Assembly (NCBI RefSeq): GCF_023856365.1
Contig: NC_064550.1
Location: forward strand, 21,763,629-21,827,628
Length of the DNA: 64,000 nucleotides
Direction of reading: 5' to 3'
Origin: Brienomyrus brachyistius
Lineage: Eukaryota; Chordata; Actinopteri; Osteoglossiformes; Mormyridae
The notes below the pieces were generated by a model. The model searched no databases. It saw only the letters and a program-made list of their open reading frames with translations, and was not told where the DNA came from. Below are positions 24,270 through 36,559 of the stretch, piece by piece (within the stretch, counting starts at the first letter, position 1; every line of letters starts with the position of its first letter). Both the position numbers and the translations under genes were made by a program.

Positions 24270-24540
24270 GTGGGTAAAGGGCACTGCATTCTGCCTAAGG
24301 TCACCTTCTATTCATGGATGCAAACTCATGCTGCCCAATACCTGCCAGAAGAGGATGGACTTCACCTTCGATTCTGGTTCCTCCCAAGGTTTCTTCCTCT
24401 TTCTGAAGGAGTTTTCCCTTATCACCGTCGCCTCAGGCTTACTCTCTGGGGAACGCAGCCCGGCACTTTATGACATCGCTGCTCGTTAAAAGCGCTGTGT
24501 AAATAAAATTGAATTGCATTGAATTAAATTGCATTAACTC
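24270..24540 (+). repeat. Teleost repeat with (GAATT)n tail
   Basis: Contains 'ttctggttcctcccaaggtt', 'tcttcctctttctgaaggag' and 'aaaagcgctgtgtaaataaa', ending 'attgaattgcattgaattaa'. I recall this 3' end as very common in fish genomes; it looks like a non-LTR element tail. The two short open frames within it are not genes. Confidence 0.55.
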
Positions 24541-24674
24541 ATGTCTATTGGAAGAGAGTAGGAATCATCATACCCATTAAAATATTACAATATGGAAAAT
24601 GATTCCTAGTCCTTCTGTGTGTGTGGTGAGAGAGCCAAAACCATAGACGGGCTGTGCTGCTTACAGTATGTGTC

Positions 24675-24709
<35 letters not shown>

Positions 24710-24779
24710 ATCCAGGGGAAATCAGTGGTTTAAGGGGTTTGTGTAACCCATAGATGTATGCGCTGGGAAGGGCCTAGAG

Positions 24780-24910
24780 CAGTTTCCTAATCCGGTCCTC
24801 GGGGACAGACGCGCAATCCAGGTTTTTGCTCCCTCCCAGCAATAATGTGGACTGTCTGGCAGGGAGCTCGGAGGGAGCAAAAACGTGGACCGGACTGGCA
24901 AACAGTGGCC
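24780..24910. mobile_element. Self-complementary MITE-like element, copy B
   Basis: 'tccggtcctcggggacaga' and 'tttttgctccctcccagc' pair with 'ggagggagcaaaaacgtgg' and 'accggactggcaaacag'. Same family as copies at 10636, 52494 and 55218, with a shorter centre. Confidence 0.65.
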
Positions 24911-25179
24911 TAGTGTTACTGGGATTTCCCATAGACTCAGTAAAGTCCAGGGGAAGGTGGAGGCTTGATTAATTCACAGTCTTCTTGAAGACATAAGGTG
25001 ACTTGGGAGCTTACTTACGCTGGCCCCTTAAGTGAGGGCTTCCCCTTACAAAGGACTGTTGCCAGTGAGGCACAAATGCTTGACATGGAATACACCCTTG
25101 TGCAAATTAATCAAAATAATTAGTAATTTTTTTTTGCAATCTGATTTTCAGTTTCATTCTGGAATGCCAACAATATTAG

Positions 25180-25560
25180 TCACTTTTTCAATGGGTTGGG
25201 GTTACATCATCATATGTTGGAAATTTCATCATTGTTACATTTCCTGACTGGTCAGGCATCTTTCAGCATGTTCTAGCTCTGTTTCATATGTGGAAAATGG
25301 GGAGGAATTTCATCAACAAGAAGAAAATCAAGATACTTGATTGGCCTGTAAACTCTCTGGATTTAAACCCTACAGAGCATCTATGGCCAATCTGCAAGCG
25401 GTGCCGTCATGGAATGGACTGTAGCACAAAAGATAAGATTATTCAGGCAATAATTTAAGTACTGTATGATACTGGGACCCCGAGATCATCAAAGACTGTT
25501 CAGAATTGTTGGATTCTATGCAAAATCACATCTAAATGCTTTGCCATGAAAGGTCCAAAA
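25180..25560 (+). pseudogene. Second Tc1/mariner-type transposase remnant (C-terminal part)
   Basis: The frame from about 25325 reads KIKILDWPVNSLDLNPTEHL, the Tc1 signature around the third catalytic acidic residue, followed by a diverged C-terminus with stops to about 25560. It belongs to a different Tc1 lineage from the copy at 20255-20920. The N-terminal half is missing or unrecognisable. Confidence 0.75.
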
Positions 25561-26563
25561 CTAGCATGAGACATGGTGTTGTGTTTACATCGCTAACCGA
25601 CTATTCCTCATGAGATTTACTGTATGTTCGGCATAGACCAACTATATGAATACAAATCATTCAATTAGCTTTCTAATTAGGAAAATGGAAATGACAAATT
25701 AAAAAAAGTAAATTCATAGGTTTGGTGGGTTAGCATTAATTTTAAATGGTGCTGGAATTAGCTAGCAAAATTTTACCTGCTGGTAAAACATTACTAAAAT
25801 ATACCACTAGTGAAGAAACACAAAACTAAGATTATTACTCACATCTAAGAATTTCTGTATTCTAAGCAGACTATTACAGTCACTAAAAAGCACTTTTTCA
25901 CAGTTTTCTGGAAGGAATCAAATTGTAGGAATACTTGTAAGGTGTCTGTCTACCTGATATACAGTTACACACTTAGGATTCCCCTTCAGGATCCCTCTTC
26001 AACACCTTTGTCTACAGGATGGATTGAATCGGTATGTTTTTGGCCTTGACTTGATAATCATTGATATATGAAGTAGATTATCCTGTAGAGTGGGAGGTCT
26101 ATAATCCTATTTTTGGTAGAGTGAAAATGTCAGAGTCTTGCGAACGAAGTGATTGATTTGCAGACCATAAGAAGAAGGTCACTTTGGTGCCAGTCAGTTC
26201 AAGGGTATTTAAAGACAATGAAAGTGTTTTATAATAAACTCTAAATTTGACATTCTCTGCGAAGATATGTAAGGACTTGAGTGCAGAGCTGATTTTCTCC
26301 TTTTTTTGGTTTTGATTAGAAAAATTGCTACATTCTGTAGAAATGGTAAGAATTACAGTGAAGAATTAGAAAGGCCTGTAAGCAGAGATTTTTGGGTAAT
26401 CGATGCATGATATAGCTAGGATTTGCACATAAGCATCTGCCTGAGTGCACTAAAACAATTGCAAAATGATGAAAACAACCAGAAATTGCTTTTATGATGT
26501 GTACAACTGACTAGAGGTTGTGGAAATTGAACAAGCAGTTTTGAGAACTTCAATTCTGTTGTG

Positions 26564-26850
26564 AGAAATGAATCAAAGCAATTGAGAAAAACTGTAAATA
26601 ACCACCCGTGTCTGGGTGCACAGTCATAAAAAAAAACAGATTAGAGGATTATCCTTCTTTTAATAAGGAACAAACTTTTGGGCTTTTCTAACAAAATGAA
26701 ACAAAGATTTCACTCTGACCCATTTTTTGTTTGTTTCCTATTTAAGGAAAGATAATCCTCTAAATTGTTTTTTTTTGTTTTTTTTTGAGTACGCAGCCCG
26801 ACACTGGAAATTGCAGTTTTTCTCAGTCGCTTTGATACATTTCTTAAATC
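26564..26850. repeat. Long imperfect inverted repeat
   Basis: 'agaaatgaatcaaagcaatt' and 'gaggattatccttcttttaa' in the left arm match the complement of the right arm, which contains 'ggaaagataatcctctaaat' and 'tttttctcagtcgctttgat'. Arms about 100 bp. It may be a stem of the surrounding transposon's terminal region or a separate foldback element. Confidence 0.6.
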
Positions 26851-27784
26851 ATCCTTAAGATCTGCAAAACAGTCGCTGCATTTCTCTGAACAGTTCATAC
26901 AAACAGCACCACTCCTATGATTTACCTGCAACAGCCAGTAATTTTCCCAAAATCCCTTTGTCCGTCCCTCAAAAGAAAATATTTACAGTATGTCGATGGA
27001 CTTGTCAGTGCTACCAGAATGATAAGTCCTTGTGTCGTCAATCACGAACAAGGTGGTCAAAATGCTCAGCCATGTTGTCAATATAACAGCTCGCCCTGTA
27101 GGTATTTTGCAGTGTAAACTATGGCTAAGGTTTTGATGACAATGTCGGAAAATGCACAAGGTTGCACTTTTTCTGTATATAAATTTCAACAGTACAGCAT
27201 TGTATATACTGTAACACACCCGCAAACACACACATATGTACACATATATACAATAAGTATGCATACACGTGTGTGCTACAGTATGTACAGTATTTAACCG
27301 TATAAAATATACTTAATGTATAAAATGTAAATGGAATACTATAATATGAAGCATTACAGTACGTATACAGTATTATAGGACAGTGCATATTGTTGGATTA
27401 CATACCAGTTGTCTCTGAAACGTTTGAATGAAGACACAGTTGTTCTCCCAACATTTGGCTGTACCCTTTGATCAGCTTCCGCCATTTTAAGGCCATGGTT
27501 TACAATTGTGGCCTTTATTTAATCAAGAACATGCCTCTTCTACCTCTTCCTCTGTTTTGCCTCCCTGCCCTTCCACCATGTAGCCATACTCCTCTTCTTC
27601 TTAGCGCCTGCTGACCCTGATCATTTCCTTGTTGTTCTTCCACTGCCAAATTGTAACGCTGTGTTTTGCTCTGTTAATATATGCTTGCCAACTGGAAGGT
27701 TCATGAGATGCACCTCTGAGCTGTTTCTGATTCCCCTCTATTGGTGAAAGTTAAGATTCAGCTAAGGACAATTGATAAATTCAG

Positions 27785-28105
27785 GACACCCATCCATCCA
27801 TTTTCTGAAACTGCTGAATCCCAACAGGGGTGGCAGGGGGGGGACCGGAGCCTGTCTCAGGAACAATGGGCACAGGTGGGAACCAACCCTGGGTGGTCGC
27901 CAACACACCGCAGGGCGTATACTACTTTAATTTAGATTTGATAACCAACCTATCCTGCACGTTTTTGGACCGTGGGAGGAAACCGGAACCCCCGGCAAAA
28001 ACACACGCGAACTCCAACAGAAATGACCCAGGATCGAACCCAGGGCCTTTTTGTCGTGAGGCAGCAGCACTAACCACTGCGCCACCACACTGCCCCCCAA
28101 CTCAG
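27785..28105 (-). repeat. TGGA-tailed interspersed repeat nested in the transposon
   Basis: Starts 'ccatccatccattttctgaa', includes 'ggagcctgtctcaggaacaa', 'gtttttggaccgtgggagga' and ends 'gcgccaccacactgcccccc'. It is the reverse-strand form of the repeat at 1700-2045, near full length, inserted in the decayed IS630-like element, so it is younger than that element. Confidence 0.75.
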
Positions 28106-28559
28106 GACACATTTATATAAAAAAAAAACTGTAATAGCGATGTATAGCGAATATGCTAGACCAATTATGACAACTGGTTCAGCCATTTTGCATGTAATGA
28201 CTTATACAATTAACTAATGCCTAGATATTTTTTTTGGGGGGAGAGGTAAGACTATTCAACTGAATATCAGTATAATACATTTTGACCAATATGACATAAA
28301 CAACTGAGAATGTAGGAAACAGCAGGTGATTGTACATAATCATTTGCATGATTGTGCCAAAGCATTTGCAATTTGACCAAATGAATGAGACTTTGCATTT
28401 ATGGTGAGGTTGTACAAGTAGTTATGAGAATTTCATTCCTGAAATGTACCCAAGCAACTTTTATATGTGTTTTCTCTAAACTGCAAAACTAAATCATTAC
28501 TGAGGGAGCACCCGTGCACACATGTAATCAGAGATCATCATGCACCAATGCTCTTTCCC

Positions 28560-29310
28560 ATACTGCGATTCCATTTCTAAGCTCATTAAGGTAATTCTAA
28601 CCGGTTCCAAGTAGACTTAGCCCATCATTAAATGGAAAATCCAATGGAAATTTAAATCCATACAGTCTCTGTGCAACCTAGACGGTGCCTTCTCCCATTG
28701 TTAGATGTCAGTCAGACTACCTGATGGCTTCTGAGACAGTTATTGGAGATCTCAGAGCATTGCTTCTACTGTATATATATATATATGCCCAGGAAATATA
28801 TAGAAATATAAGAAATGTTTGGGTGAATTGTTCAGTGTGCACTCAGTGCCGACCTTATTGTGTGTCTTGTCTTGTACCAGGTACCAGAGTCGGTCCAAGG
28901 TTTTAACTAAGTGGCTGCCTAAGGCCCCAGCAAAATCATGCAGCACGCCTCGGGGAAAATGGAATGATCGATCTGCCAGTAAATCCCAACACCCCCGCCA
29001 GGCACAAACTCCTTTTGTCTCCAGAAATACTTCTTGGATAGAAACTGCTCAGTGGAGCCTTTCTACACCCCACCATTGTACTGAGCTTCTCATTCGCGGT
29101 CTCCCTGTGAGCCTTAATGAGTCTGGCCACTCTCTCCGACCTCCCTCATTAACAAATGTGTGAAAACCCCAAAATCGTGGCTCTTTCTGTCACGCGGGAC
29201 CTGTGATTGGCCGTCCTGGTGCCAAGAAAGAGCAGAAGATCTGGGCTCCGTCTCCCTGCTGTATATGTTCGTCTGCAGCTACATTACTGGCTATTTTAAG
29301 GGCAGACTAT
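28560..29310. other. Intergenic sequence
   Basis: A 114-codon open frame (28819-29163 plus) has no recognised family and lacks splice or start context. No repeats recognised. Confidence 0.35.
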
Positions 29311-29315
29311 TTGCG

Positions 29316-29356
29316 TTAACGAGCAGGTGTACCTAATAAGGAGGCTTCTAAGTGTA
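29316..29356 (-). mobile_element. Isolated Tc1-element terminal fragment
   Basis: 'gagcaggtgtacctaataag' followed by 'gaggcttctaagtgtaca' is the right-hand end of a Tc1-like element whose complementary left end begins the fragment at 30903. Confidence 0.6.
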
Positions 29357-29799
29357 CATAAAACAGGAGTGAAAGACTTAACAATGGCTGCATGGATAGT
29401 CTCTTCATCTGAAAGCAGCGTCACGGACTACACACATGCTAACATAAATCCATAATGATCTTCTCCTTTTTTTGTTCCCCCCTTTGTCCCCCAACCCCCC
29501 CCCCCCCCCCCCCCGCCTGCACCTCTGGCATCCCCCACAGCGTTAAAAATGGCTGTACCTACCACCACACAATTCACACCCCTACCATCAGGTTGTGAAA
29601 TCAAGTAACGCATTTTCTACCAGTGGGCCACCAGGCTTATGAATCACTCTCATCCCCTGCCCCTCCCCCTGACACCCCCAATTTTGTTGACACAATGTAC
29701 TTCTAACCAATGAGGTGATGCATTTGCAGCCCAGCATACGCGCAATGGACAATGTTGCATCTAGACCTCTGAAAACTTTGCACAACAACCTAGTCATTT

Positions 29800-30090
29800 G
29801 CACACACTTCTCTATCTATAGCACTATAACCCAGCACATGGGACGGACCAGTTATCCACCTCTTAGCATTCTTTTGCAATACTAATATTATTTGCCTTAT
29901 ATATTTACATTGCAGTATATATTTACATTCCACAGTGTTTACATATTTATTGTCATAATTGTGATTATTTTAAATGTCTTGCATTTAAGCTGTAAGCACC
30001 TTAATTTGTATTTTGTGTTTACTGGTGACAGGAAGGATATGCAAAGCAATATTTTCATTGTAACTGACCGTTTACAGTGCATATGATAAT
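29800..30090 (+). repeat. Possible LINE 3' end
   Basis: 'ttttgcaatactaatattat' then AT-rich sequence, 'ggatatgcaaagcaatattt' and 'gataataaattgctgatttc' resemble fish L2/Rex-like LINE 3' ends that finish in an ATAATAAA phrase. Low confidence; no coding region is attached. Confidence 0.3.
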
Positions 30091-30902
30091 AAATTGCTGA
30101 TTTCCTGTTGCTTTATGCGTGGAAGTGGTGAGACTGATGTGCAACAGCCTTACAAAAAAACTCCATAATCTATTTATAAACATATAGTGATCAATTGAAT
30201 ATATAATTTCAATAACATATAAGTACATGGTATAAATGCATATTTGGCTCCCCTTACATGAGTCAAGGTGATTCTTTGCACCAGCAGTCTGTTTCCTGTT
30301 TTGATTTTATCTGAACCAGGATGATAAAGTTGCTTGCTCTGGCAATCCATTGGCTCTCACCTTTATTTACACTAATAAAATAATTCCCGAAGGAGAAGTA
30401 AAACACCTCTGCTTGCACAGTAACATAATGAAATGCGGACGACTAGCTAAGGTTGTCAGTTTAAGCTTCATGTGGTGCTGACTGTGTGAATTTATAAACG
30501 ATGGAACGCTGTTCCAAGCCATCATCCTTTATGCAAAGAAGTGTTTGTTCTGCTCAGCCTCAGTCTGACTTCCCAGGACTTGCCTCTGCATCACCAACCA
30601 GTTCTGTGTCCCCAGTAAAATCCAACTCAGTTCTCCGACTGTTTCTTTCAAACCCTGGATCTTACAGCCAAAGCTGAACGAATCCAGCGCTGTCTGCCTA
30701 CGATTTAAAGTATCACAGCATGGAGAATAAATCAGCTATTAGGTTTCTGCTTGTTTATCCTCTCATTATATACTGATTTCCCATTTGCAGGTATCCTTTT
30801 AAGCTACACCCATTGTAACACTGTGAATCTGTATTTACAATGCAGCTAAGCTACCACATTTAATATGCCCTCTTGCAGTAGCTATATAATAGTCCTGTGA
30901 AT

Positions 30903-31165
30903 CTACACTCAGTGGCTACTTTTTCGGGTACACCTGCTCATTAACACGAGCAGCCAGCTCCTTCAAATAGCAGATCATGTGGTGTAACTGAATATGTACA
31001 GCACACGGGGTCAAGAGCTTCGGTTACTATGTGGCTATGGATTAGAATGGCTAAGACGTGTGATCTAAGCTATTTTAAACGAGGTGTGATTGTTGGCGCC
31101 TGAAATGTCGGTTCCAGCATCTCTGAAACAGCCACCCTCTTTCACACTCCGTTGTCAATCTTTTC
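30903..31165 (+). mobile_element. 5' end of a Tc1-like element
   Basis: Begins 'ctacactcagtggctacttt' and 'gggtacacctgctcattaac', the terminus of a well-known fish Tc1 family, and continues through a decayed N-terminal transposase region ('gtgattgttggcgcctgaaa', 'tctctgaaacagccacc'). It stops where the 38-bp minisatellite begins. No catalytic domain is present. Confidence 0.65.
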
Positions 31166-31170
31166 TTGCA

Positions 31171-32185
31171 TTCTAGAGCCACAAATCTGTCCTCATACAG
31201 TAGGTACATTCTAGCACCACACATCTATTCTCTTAAAGTAGAGTTATTCTAGAACTCTGAATCTATTCTCTTACAGTAGTCATTCTAGAACCATGAATCT
31301 GTTCTCTTACAGCAGAGCTATTCTAGAAGCATGAGTCTGTTCTCTTACAGTAGAGCCATTCTACAACCACAAATCTATTTTCTTATAGTAGATCCATTTT
31401 AGAACTGTGAATCTATTCTCTTACAGTAGTCATTCTAGAACCATGAATCTGTTGTCTTATAGTAAAGCCATACCAAATGCATGAATCTACTCTATTACTG
31501 TAATGTGGCTTTTGCACTTACTTTGCACAGAGAATCTATCCTCTTACAGCAGTGCACTGTTTGCACCGTGAACCTATCCTCTTACAGCAGTGCACCTTTT
31601 GCACAGTGAACCTATCCTCTTACAGCAGTGCACCTTCTGCACAGTGAACCTATCCTCTTACAGCAGTGCACCTTTTGCACCATGAACCTATCCTCTTACA
31701 TTAGTGCACCTTTTGCACAGTGAACCTATCCTCTTACAGCAGTGCACCTTTTGCACCATGAACCTATCCTCTTACAGCAGTGCACCTTTTGCACCATGAA
31801 CCTATCCTCTTACATTAGTGCACCTTTTGCACCATGAACCTATCCTCTTACAGCAGTGCACCTTTTGCACAGTGAACCTATCCTCTTACAGCAGTGCACC
31901 TTTTGCACTATGAACCTATCCTCTTACAGCAGTGCACCTTTTGCACAGTGAACCTATCCTCTTACAGCAGTGCACCTTTTACACAGTGAACCTATCCTCT
32001 TACAGCAGTGCACCTTTTGCACCGTGAACCTATCCTCTTACAGCAGTGCACCTTTTGCACCATGAACCTATCCTCTTACAGCAGTGCACTTCTTGCACAG
32101 TCAACCGATCCTCTTACAGTAGAGTGGTGCTAGCACTGTGTATGTATCCTCTTACAGTAAGGCCACTCTAGCACTGTTTATCAAG
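31171..32185 (+). repeat. 38-bp minisatellite with two unit types
   Basis: About 27 units of 38 bp. Outer units (31171-31500 and the last few) follow TTCTAGAACCATGAATCTGT + TCTCTTACAGTAGAGCCA. The central ~16 units are nearly identical: GAACCTATCCTCTTACAGCA + GTGCACCTTTTGCACCAT. The sharp centre versus diverged flanks suggests recent homogenisation of the middle. Every unit carries CTCTTACAG, which looks like a 3' splice site. Confidence 0.9.
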
Positions 32186-32379
32186 TCTCTCTCTCTAAAT
32201 ATAGCTCCCACAGAGGCTCCTGGGTGGCAGCCATTGTTACCTCGCAGCATTACTCTGGAAGGGAATGTATGAGTGATTAGGATGCTGATTTCCACCACAG
32301 GAAAGCTAAAATCGCTTAACTTAGCATTCCATTCAGTGCAAGGCATTAACATTGCACAAAAGCATGTCAAAATATATAC

Positions 32380-32990
32380 ATTTACATTTACAGTATTTGG
32401 CAGACACCCTTAGCCAGGGCGACTTACATTAGTGCTTTGAGACTCTGCGATGAATTTTTCCGATACTAGCTCAATAAGGACCCAGGCTATGAATACCATC
32501 TATCTGAATACTCTGTTGAGAAAGTGCAAATTTTTTTTTTTATACACACACACACACACAAGGAAAACAGCTGAGTAAGAATACAGAAGTACTACTTCAG
32601 GTATTTCTGAAAAAGGAATGTTTTCAGTTGTCGCTTGAAGACAGTGAAGGATTCAGCTGTTCGGACATCAAGGGGGAGTTCATTCCACCGACTAGGTGCC
32701 AGGACAGAGAAGAGCCGAGATGTGTGTCGTCCTTGTGCCTTGAGGGGTGGAGGGACCGGTCGAGCAGTGCTGGAGGATCGGAGAGATCAGGGTGCAGTAC
32801 GGGGTGTGATGAGGTCTTTTAGGTAGGATGGTGCCAGACCATTTTTGGCTTTGTATGCGAGCATCAGTGTTTTGAATCTGATGCGGGCGGCTACAGGAAG
32901 CCAGTGGAGGGAGCGCAGCAAAGGAGTGGTGTGGGAGAACTTGGGAAGGTTGAAAACAAGTCGAGCAGCTGCATATATACATACATTTAT
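32380..32990 (+). repeat. Teleost-type dispersed repeat
   Basis: Starts with 'ggcagacacccttagccagg', then after an (AC)n stretch contains 'ggggagttcattccaccgac', 'ccatttttggctttgtatgc' and 'ggaagccagtggagggagcg'. I recall this exact theme from many fish loci, but not a family name. The 106-codon frames on both strands are by-products. Confidence 0.55.
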
Positions 32991-32999
32991 TTAAAAACT

Positions 33000-34480
33000 T
33001 TATTAAACACAACTGTCAATGGGGCCTTGTATGTGGTTTTTGTAGCACCTTTGTTATATACTGTGCAATACATAGACACATACCTTTTATGGCATGGTAC
33101 AAAACATATTAACAAAAACATTTACGTAGATGTATACACACCTACCCTGTGGGCACCATACACTCACACACATATGCTTCATAAACACTCAGCCGTGATG
33201 TCATTAGTAATAAGTTTGTGGTAATTAAGGCACTAATCCCAGAGGCAGCTGAATTCTGTCTATTAACAATCAAACCTAACAGCCTGAGGACTAATAATAG
33301 AGATGGCATGTCAGTTCATTGTGTTATAACTTCTGTAAGCAGTGTGTAAATACCGCTGGGTGAAGCAGAATTGGAGTGTAGAGGACTTTGGGTATTTTTT
33401 TTGCTGAGGTTGGCTGTCATTTTATGTTTTAACTAGGGCGAGGGTTCAAGTTGGGGGCCATCCCAGTTCCAGCTGGAATGACAGATTCCATGTGCGGTTC
33501 AGGTAAGGTTGGATGCGGAGGGTGAGAGTTTGTATGTGTATGATTTGCCTGTGCGATTTTCTAGGTAATATGATCGCAAGCTCATTTGATTTCTTCCTGA
33601 GAGGATGAACGAGCAGGTGTCAGCAACAGCGTTGACCATACTTCCATACAACACTGGCTAAAAGCTTGAAGTGGTAGATGATGGACCATGCCACTCCTGA
33701 AGGTCAGAATGAACGTCTGACCAGCCTGGTTTCTGCTGCAGGTCCTCATGTCCGACTCCATCTGCAGGATGCTGTATCACTCAGTTCCTCTTGGGTAATT
33801 TAAAATTCTCAGCCTAACTGTGGATCCTCGAAATTCATAATTACCCAGGATATCACCTGCTGAACATCCACCTTATGTGGTCTGTGGTAGAGCGACTGTA
33901 ATGGGCTGATTGTGTAGATTTTTACCTCCGGGCAGGAAGTGTGTGATAAAAATTGAGATTTGGTCAGAGATGTCAGGTTCCCATCATTGCTGAAATGAAC
34001 CATGAGCATGAGCCATGAACACTGGAGGATTGTCTGAAAATCACTGCCAAACCTTCACCGAAAGACGCTTTGTTCTGTGCGAGTCAGAGCGGGAGCGACG
34101 TGGCCGACAGCCCCGGTCGACTCACTCGGCACCGTGTCACTCGCTAAGAGGTTCATAGGTCACCTTTAGATAATGGTGTTGCAGGTCCAGAAGTGCCAGG
34201 GAAAGAAAGGGGAGAGGAGCAACAAAAAGGTGTTTAAAAGAGGCTGTAAAAGGCATAAAAGAGCGGGCAGCTACATCGGCAGCCCAATGCAGGGCAGACT
34301 GGGCTGAAAGAGGTAGGATCCTGAGGAAAGATATCAAGGAGACTCCAAAGAAACATTGAAAAATAAAATTCGATAATATACCCGTTTTTTTTTTGTTTTT
34401 TTTTACTTGACCACCAGCACACTTCTGACTAATCAATACCTCGTTACCTTTTTAAAACCAATTACGTTCATTAATTAAGT
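33000..34480. other. Intergenic sequence, nothing recognised
   Basis: No open frame above about 100 codons with any domain; no terminal repeats or tandem arrays. Confidence 0.35.
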
Positions 34481-34484
34481 GAGC

Positions 34485-34755
34485 TGGTGATCACATTTAA
34501 CATGGACACCAACGCATGTAATGGCTGAAGTGCCCCTGAGGAGAGGTTTGGGAAATGGTGTTCGTCTAGCCAATCCAACAAGATATCCGTGACTTTTTGG
34601 GGAACTGAAGAAAACTCTTTTAGTTTTCATTGTGCTGCTCTTAATTTGCATATGTTCTGATGCTAAATTATGTTTTTCTTCTAACCGATATACACTCACT
34701 ACCCAGATAAATAGCTTTAAACATTTTTTTTGACTGCTTAAGACTTTTGCAGAGT
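34485..34755 (+). repeat. Unnamed ~260-bp dispersed repeat, copy 1
   Basis: 'gtgcccctgaggagaggttt', 'atctgat'/'ttctgatgctaaattatgt', 'cccagataaatagctttaaa' and 'ttgactgctt' recur in the same order at 48665-48920. The two copies have diverged by many substitutions, so the family is old. Confidence 0.6.
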
Positions 34756-35181
34756 GCAGTATATATAGTTTATTAAGCAGTTATAAACGAAGCATTTCTG
34801 AGCTGTGGGAAGCTGCCTCATCAAAGCTGCCATTTAATCCCTTAGAACTGAGCTGTTAATAACATTTCACTCTTTCATATCTCTCTCCCTTAATAGGTGT
34901 GAACCCGGAGATGTCCATCTCCCGTCCTTCTTTACTTCATTAAAACAGCAAACTAGATCTCTTTAGCATTTCGTTAATTAGTACAGATTTCATGCGACTG
35001 GCTTTTTAATGAAAATTTATGTTTTATTTCTCTATGGTCTGTCCTAGTGACAGCATGTATGCACTGTTATACTACATATATTTTAACAAGTGACGGTTTC
35101 TGATTAACCTTAAGTCACACACAGATACAGTTTATGGGCTAACATGGTTCTAAGACCTATGCAGGAAGGCAGGTTCTAGAG

Positions 35182-35330
35182 CAGTGGTTCTCAACTGGTG
35201 TAGCGTCAGGACCCCATTTATCCTTAGTCATTGGGTCATGACAATGGTGAAAACAGTGGCAAAAGTTGTCCACCCTTTGGGGGGGGAGTGGGGGTCTTTT
35301 GGATCGTGACCCACCAATTAAGAGATATTG
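35182..35330. mobile_element. hAT-type MITE (149 bp)
   Basis: Left end CAGTGGTTCTCAACT and right end AATTAAGAGATATTG match as inverted ends at about 9 of 15. Flanking TTCTAGAG (35174-35181) and TTCTAGAA (35331-35338) form an 8-bp target duplication with one mismatch, the length typical of hAT transposons. The interior includes 'ggatcgtgacccacc', a usual hAT-MITE phrase. No transposase. Confidence 0.75.
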
Positions 35331-35339
35331 TTCTAGAAC

Positions 35340-36555
35340 CATATGTACTGCCAGAGACAGATCTGAATAGATCAGCTTGTGCATCAAGGAAGAAGCCGTG
35401 GTCTGTCCTAAGTATTAAAACCTGATGTCGATGTCTGTCAGATACATAGTGATACTGTATGATGCCGCATGTGTCTTTGCACAGAGGGTAAGATGGGAGG
35501 AGCCTTATCCTCCTTCTGATCCACTGATGGATCCCAGCTGTGGTTCCCCTCTACTTGCTCTCCGCTGAAGATCTCGGACCATCTGCAGCTTGTGCCTCGT
35601 GATTGTGAAAACGCTTCTCTCCTTTCAGCTGGAACTTGGCATGTCTGCATGTGTGTCCTGGACTGTTTTCTTCAGTTCCCAGCTTTTCATACTATTGGTT
35701 TGTAAGGAATTACGAAATCTCTCAATGCTTAATTGAATTGAAAACATTGTGTTCATATCTTGGGCTCCAGGCGGCTTAGAGATAGCAGTAAAATACCACA
35801 GCTAGGTCTGTGTTCATAAATCAGGCACTTTCTTTCCCTGTGTTTCCTTAAAAGCGTTGCAGAGGATACTATTATCACATCGAGATAAAAAAGCATATCA
35901 CATCGAGATGAAACATATATTTGTATTCTCAGTTAAACATTTCAGCTGCAGTTTAAAACAATACTTTCTTTGTAAGTGTTCCCACCAAGCGCTGGCTGTG
36001 AGATATTATTAATGGCTTTGGCAGTCTTAAGCATTGCAGGCAGAGTAAATGAATTCAGCCGGATCTGCAAGTGTCTGTGGGCTCGGGGAATACACTTCCC
36101 GGTGATTCCCTGCAGGGCTGTGACAGGCAGCGTCGATCTGCAGCCCCTTAATAGTCTTAGAGAAAGTCCTCGGCAAAAGGGCACAGACCTGTATGTAATG
36201 TGGATTACTGCTGACTGGCACAGCGTACTCAGTGAAACATCTCAGCATTCTGCTCTAGATGCACTTAAATGGCATGAGATTCTGCCACATTTATCAAATT
36301 GGCTCATTTAGCAGATTAAATAGGTGGCATATCAAGTGCTGCAGAAGGGTTACGAAAAGTCCTTTGAGGTTGTAGAGTAACAGAAGTAACGGAAACAATA
36401 TGTTGTGCAATGTACTGCTTACACCCGTAGCTGGGCATTCACTGAAAGCTCAGTCGACTCACCCACGTTTGTGATGTGCTATTTGCCTCACCTGCATGTT
36501 GTTTTGGACAAAAGCATCGATAAAACAAAGTAAACATAAATATATTAACAATATA
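35340..36555. other. Intergenic sequence
   Basis: A 111-codon open frame (35976-36311 plus) has no recognised family. A SINE-tail-like phrase 'ggacaaaagcatcgataaa' occurs near 36507. Confidence 0.35.
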
Positions 36556-36559
36556 TTTA

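Larger units (their letters stand above)
26380..28520 (-). mobile_element. Decayed IS630/Tc1-like transposon
   Basis: Minus-strand fragments around 27620-27390 read a basic Gly/Arg-rich stretch (GRAGRQNRGRGRRGMF) followed by a degenerate helix-turn-helix-like segment, as I remember for a widespread fish IS630-like transposase. A further piece near 27110-26983 is weakly similar to the catalytic region. Near its lower end 26564-26665 and 26740-26850 form a long imperfect inverted repeat ('atcaaagcaattgagaaaaa' against its complement). The frame is broken by stops. A TGGA-type repeat is nested at 27785-28105. Confidence 0.45.

Noticed and set aside
31171..32185. CRISPR-like direct repeats
   Set aside because: Units are contiguous with no unique spacers and the genome is a vertebrate; this is a minisatellite.
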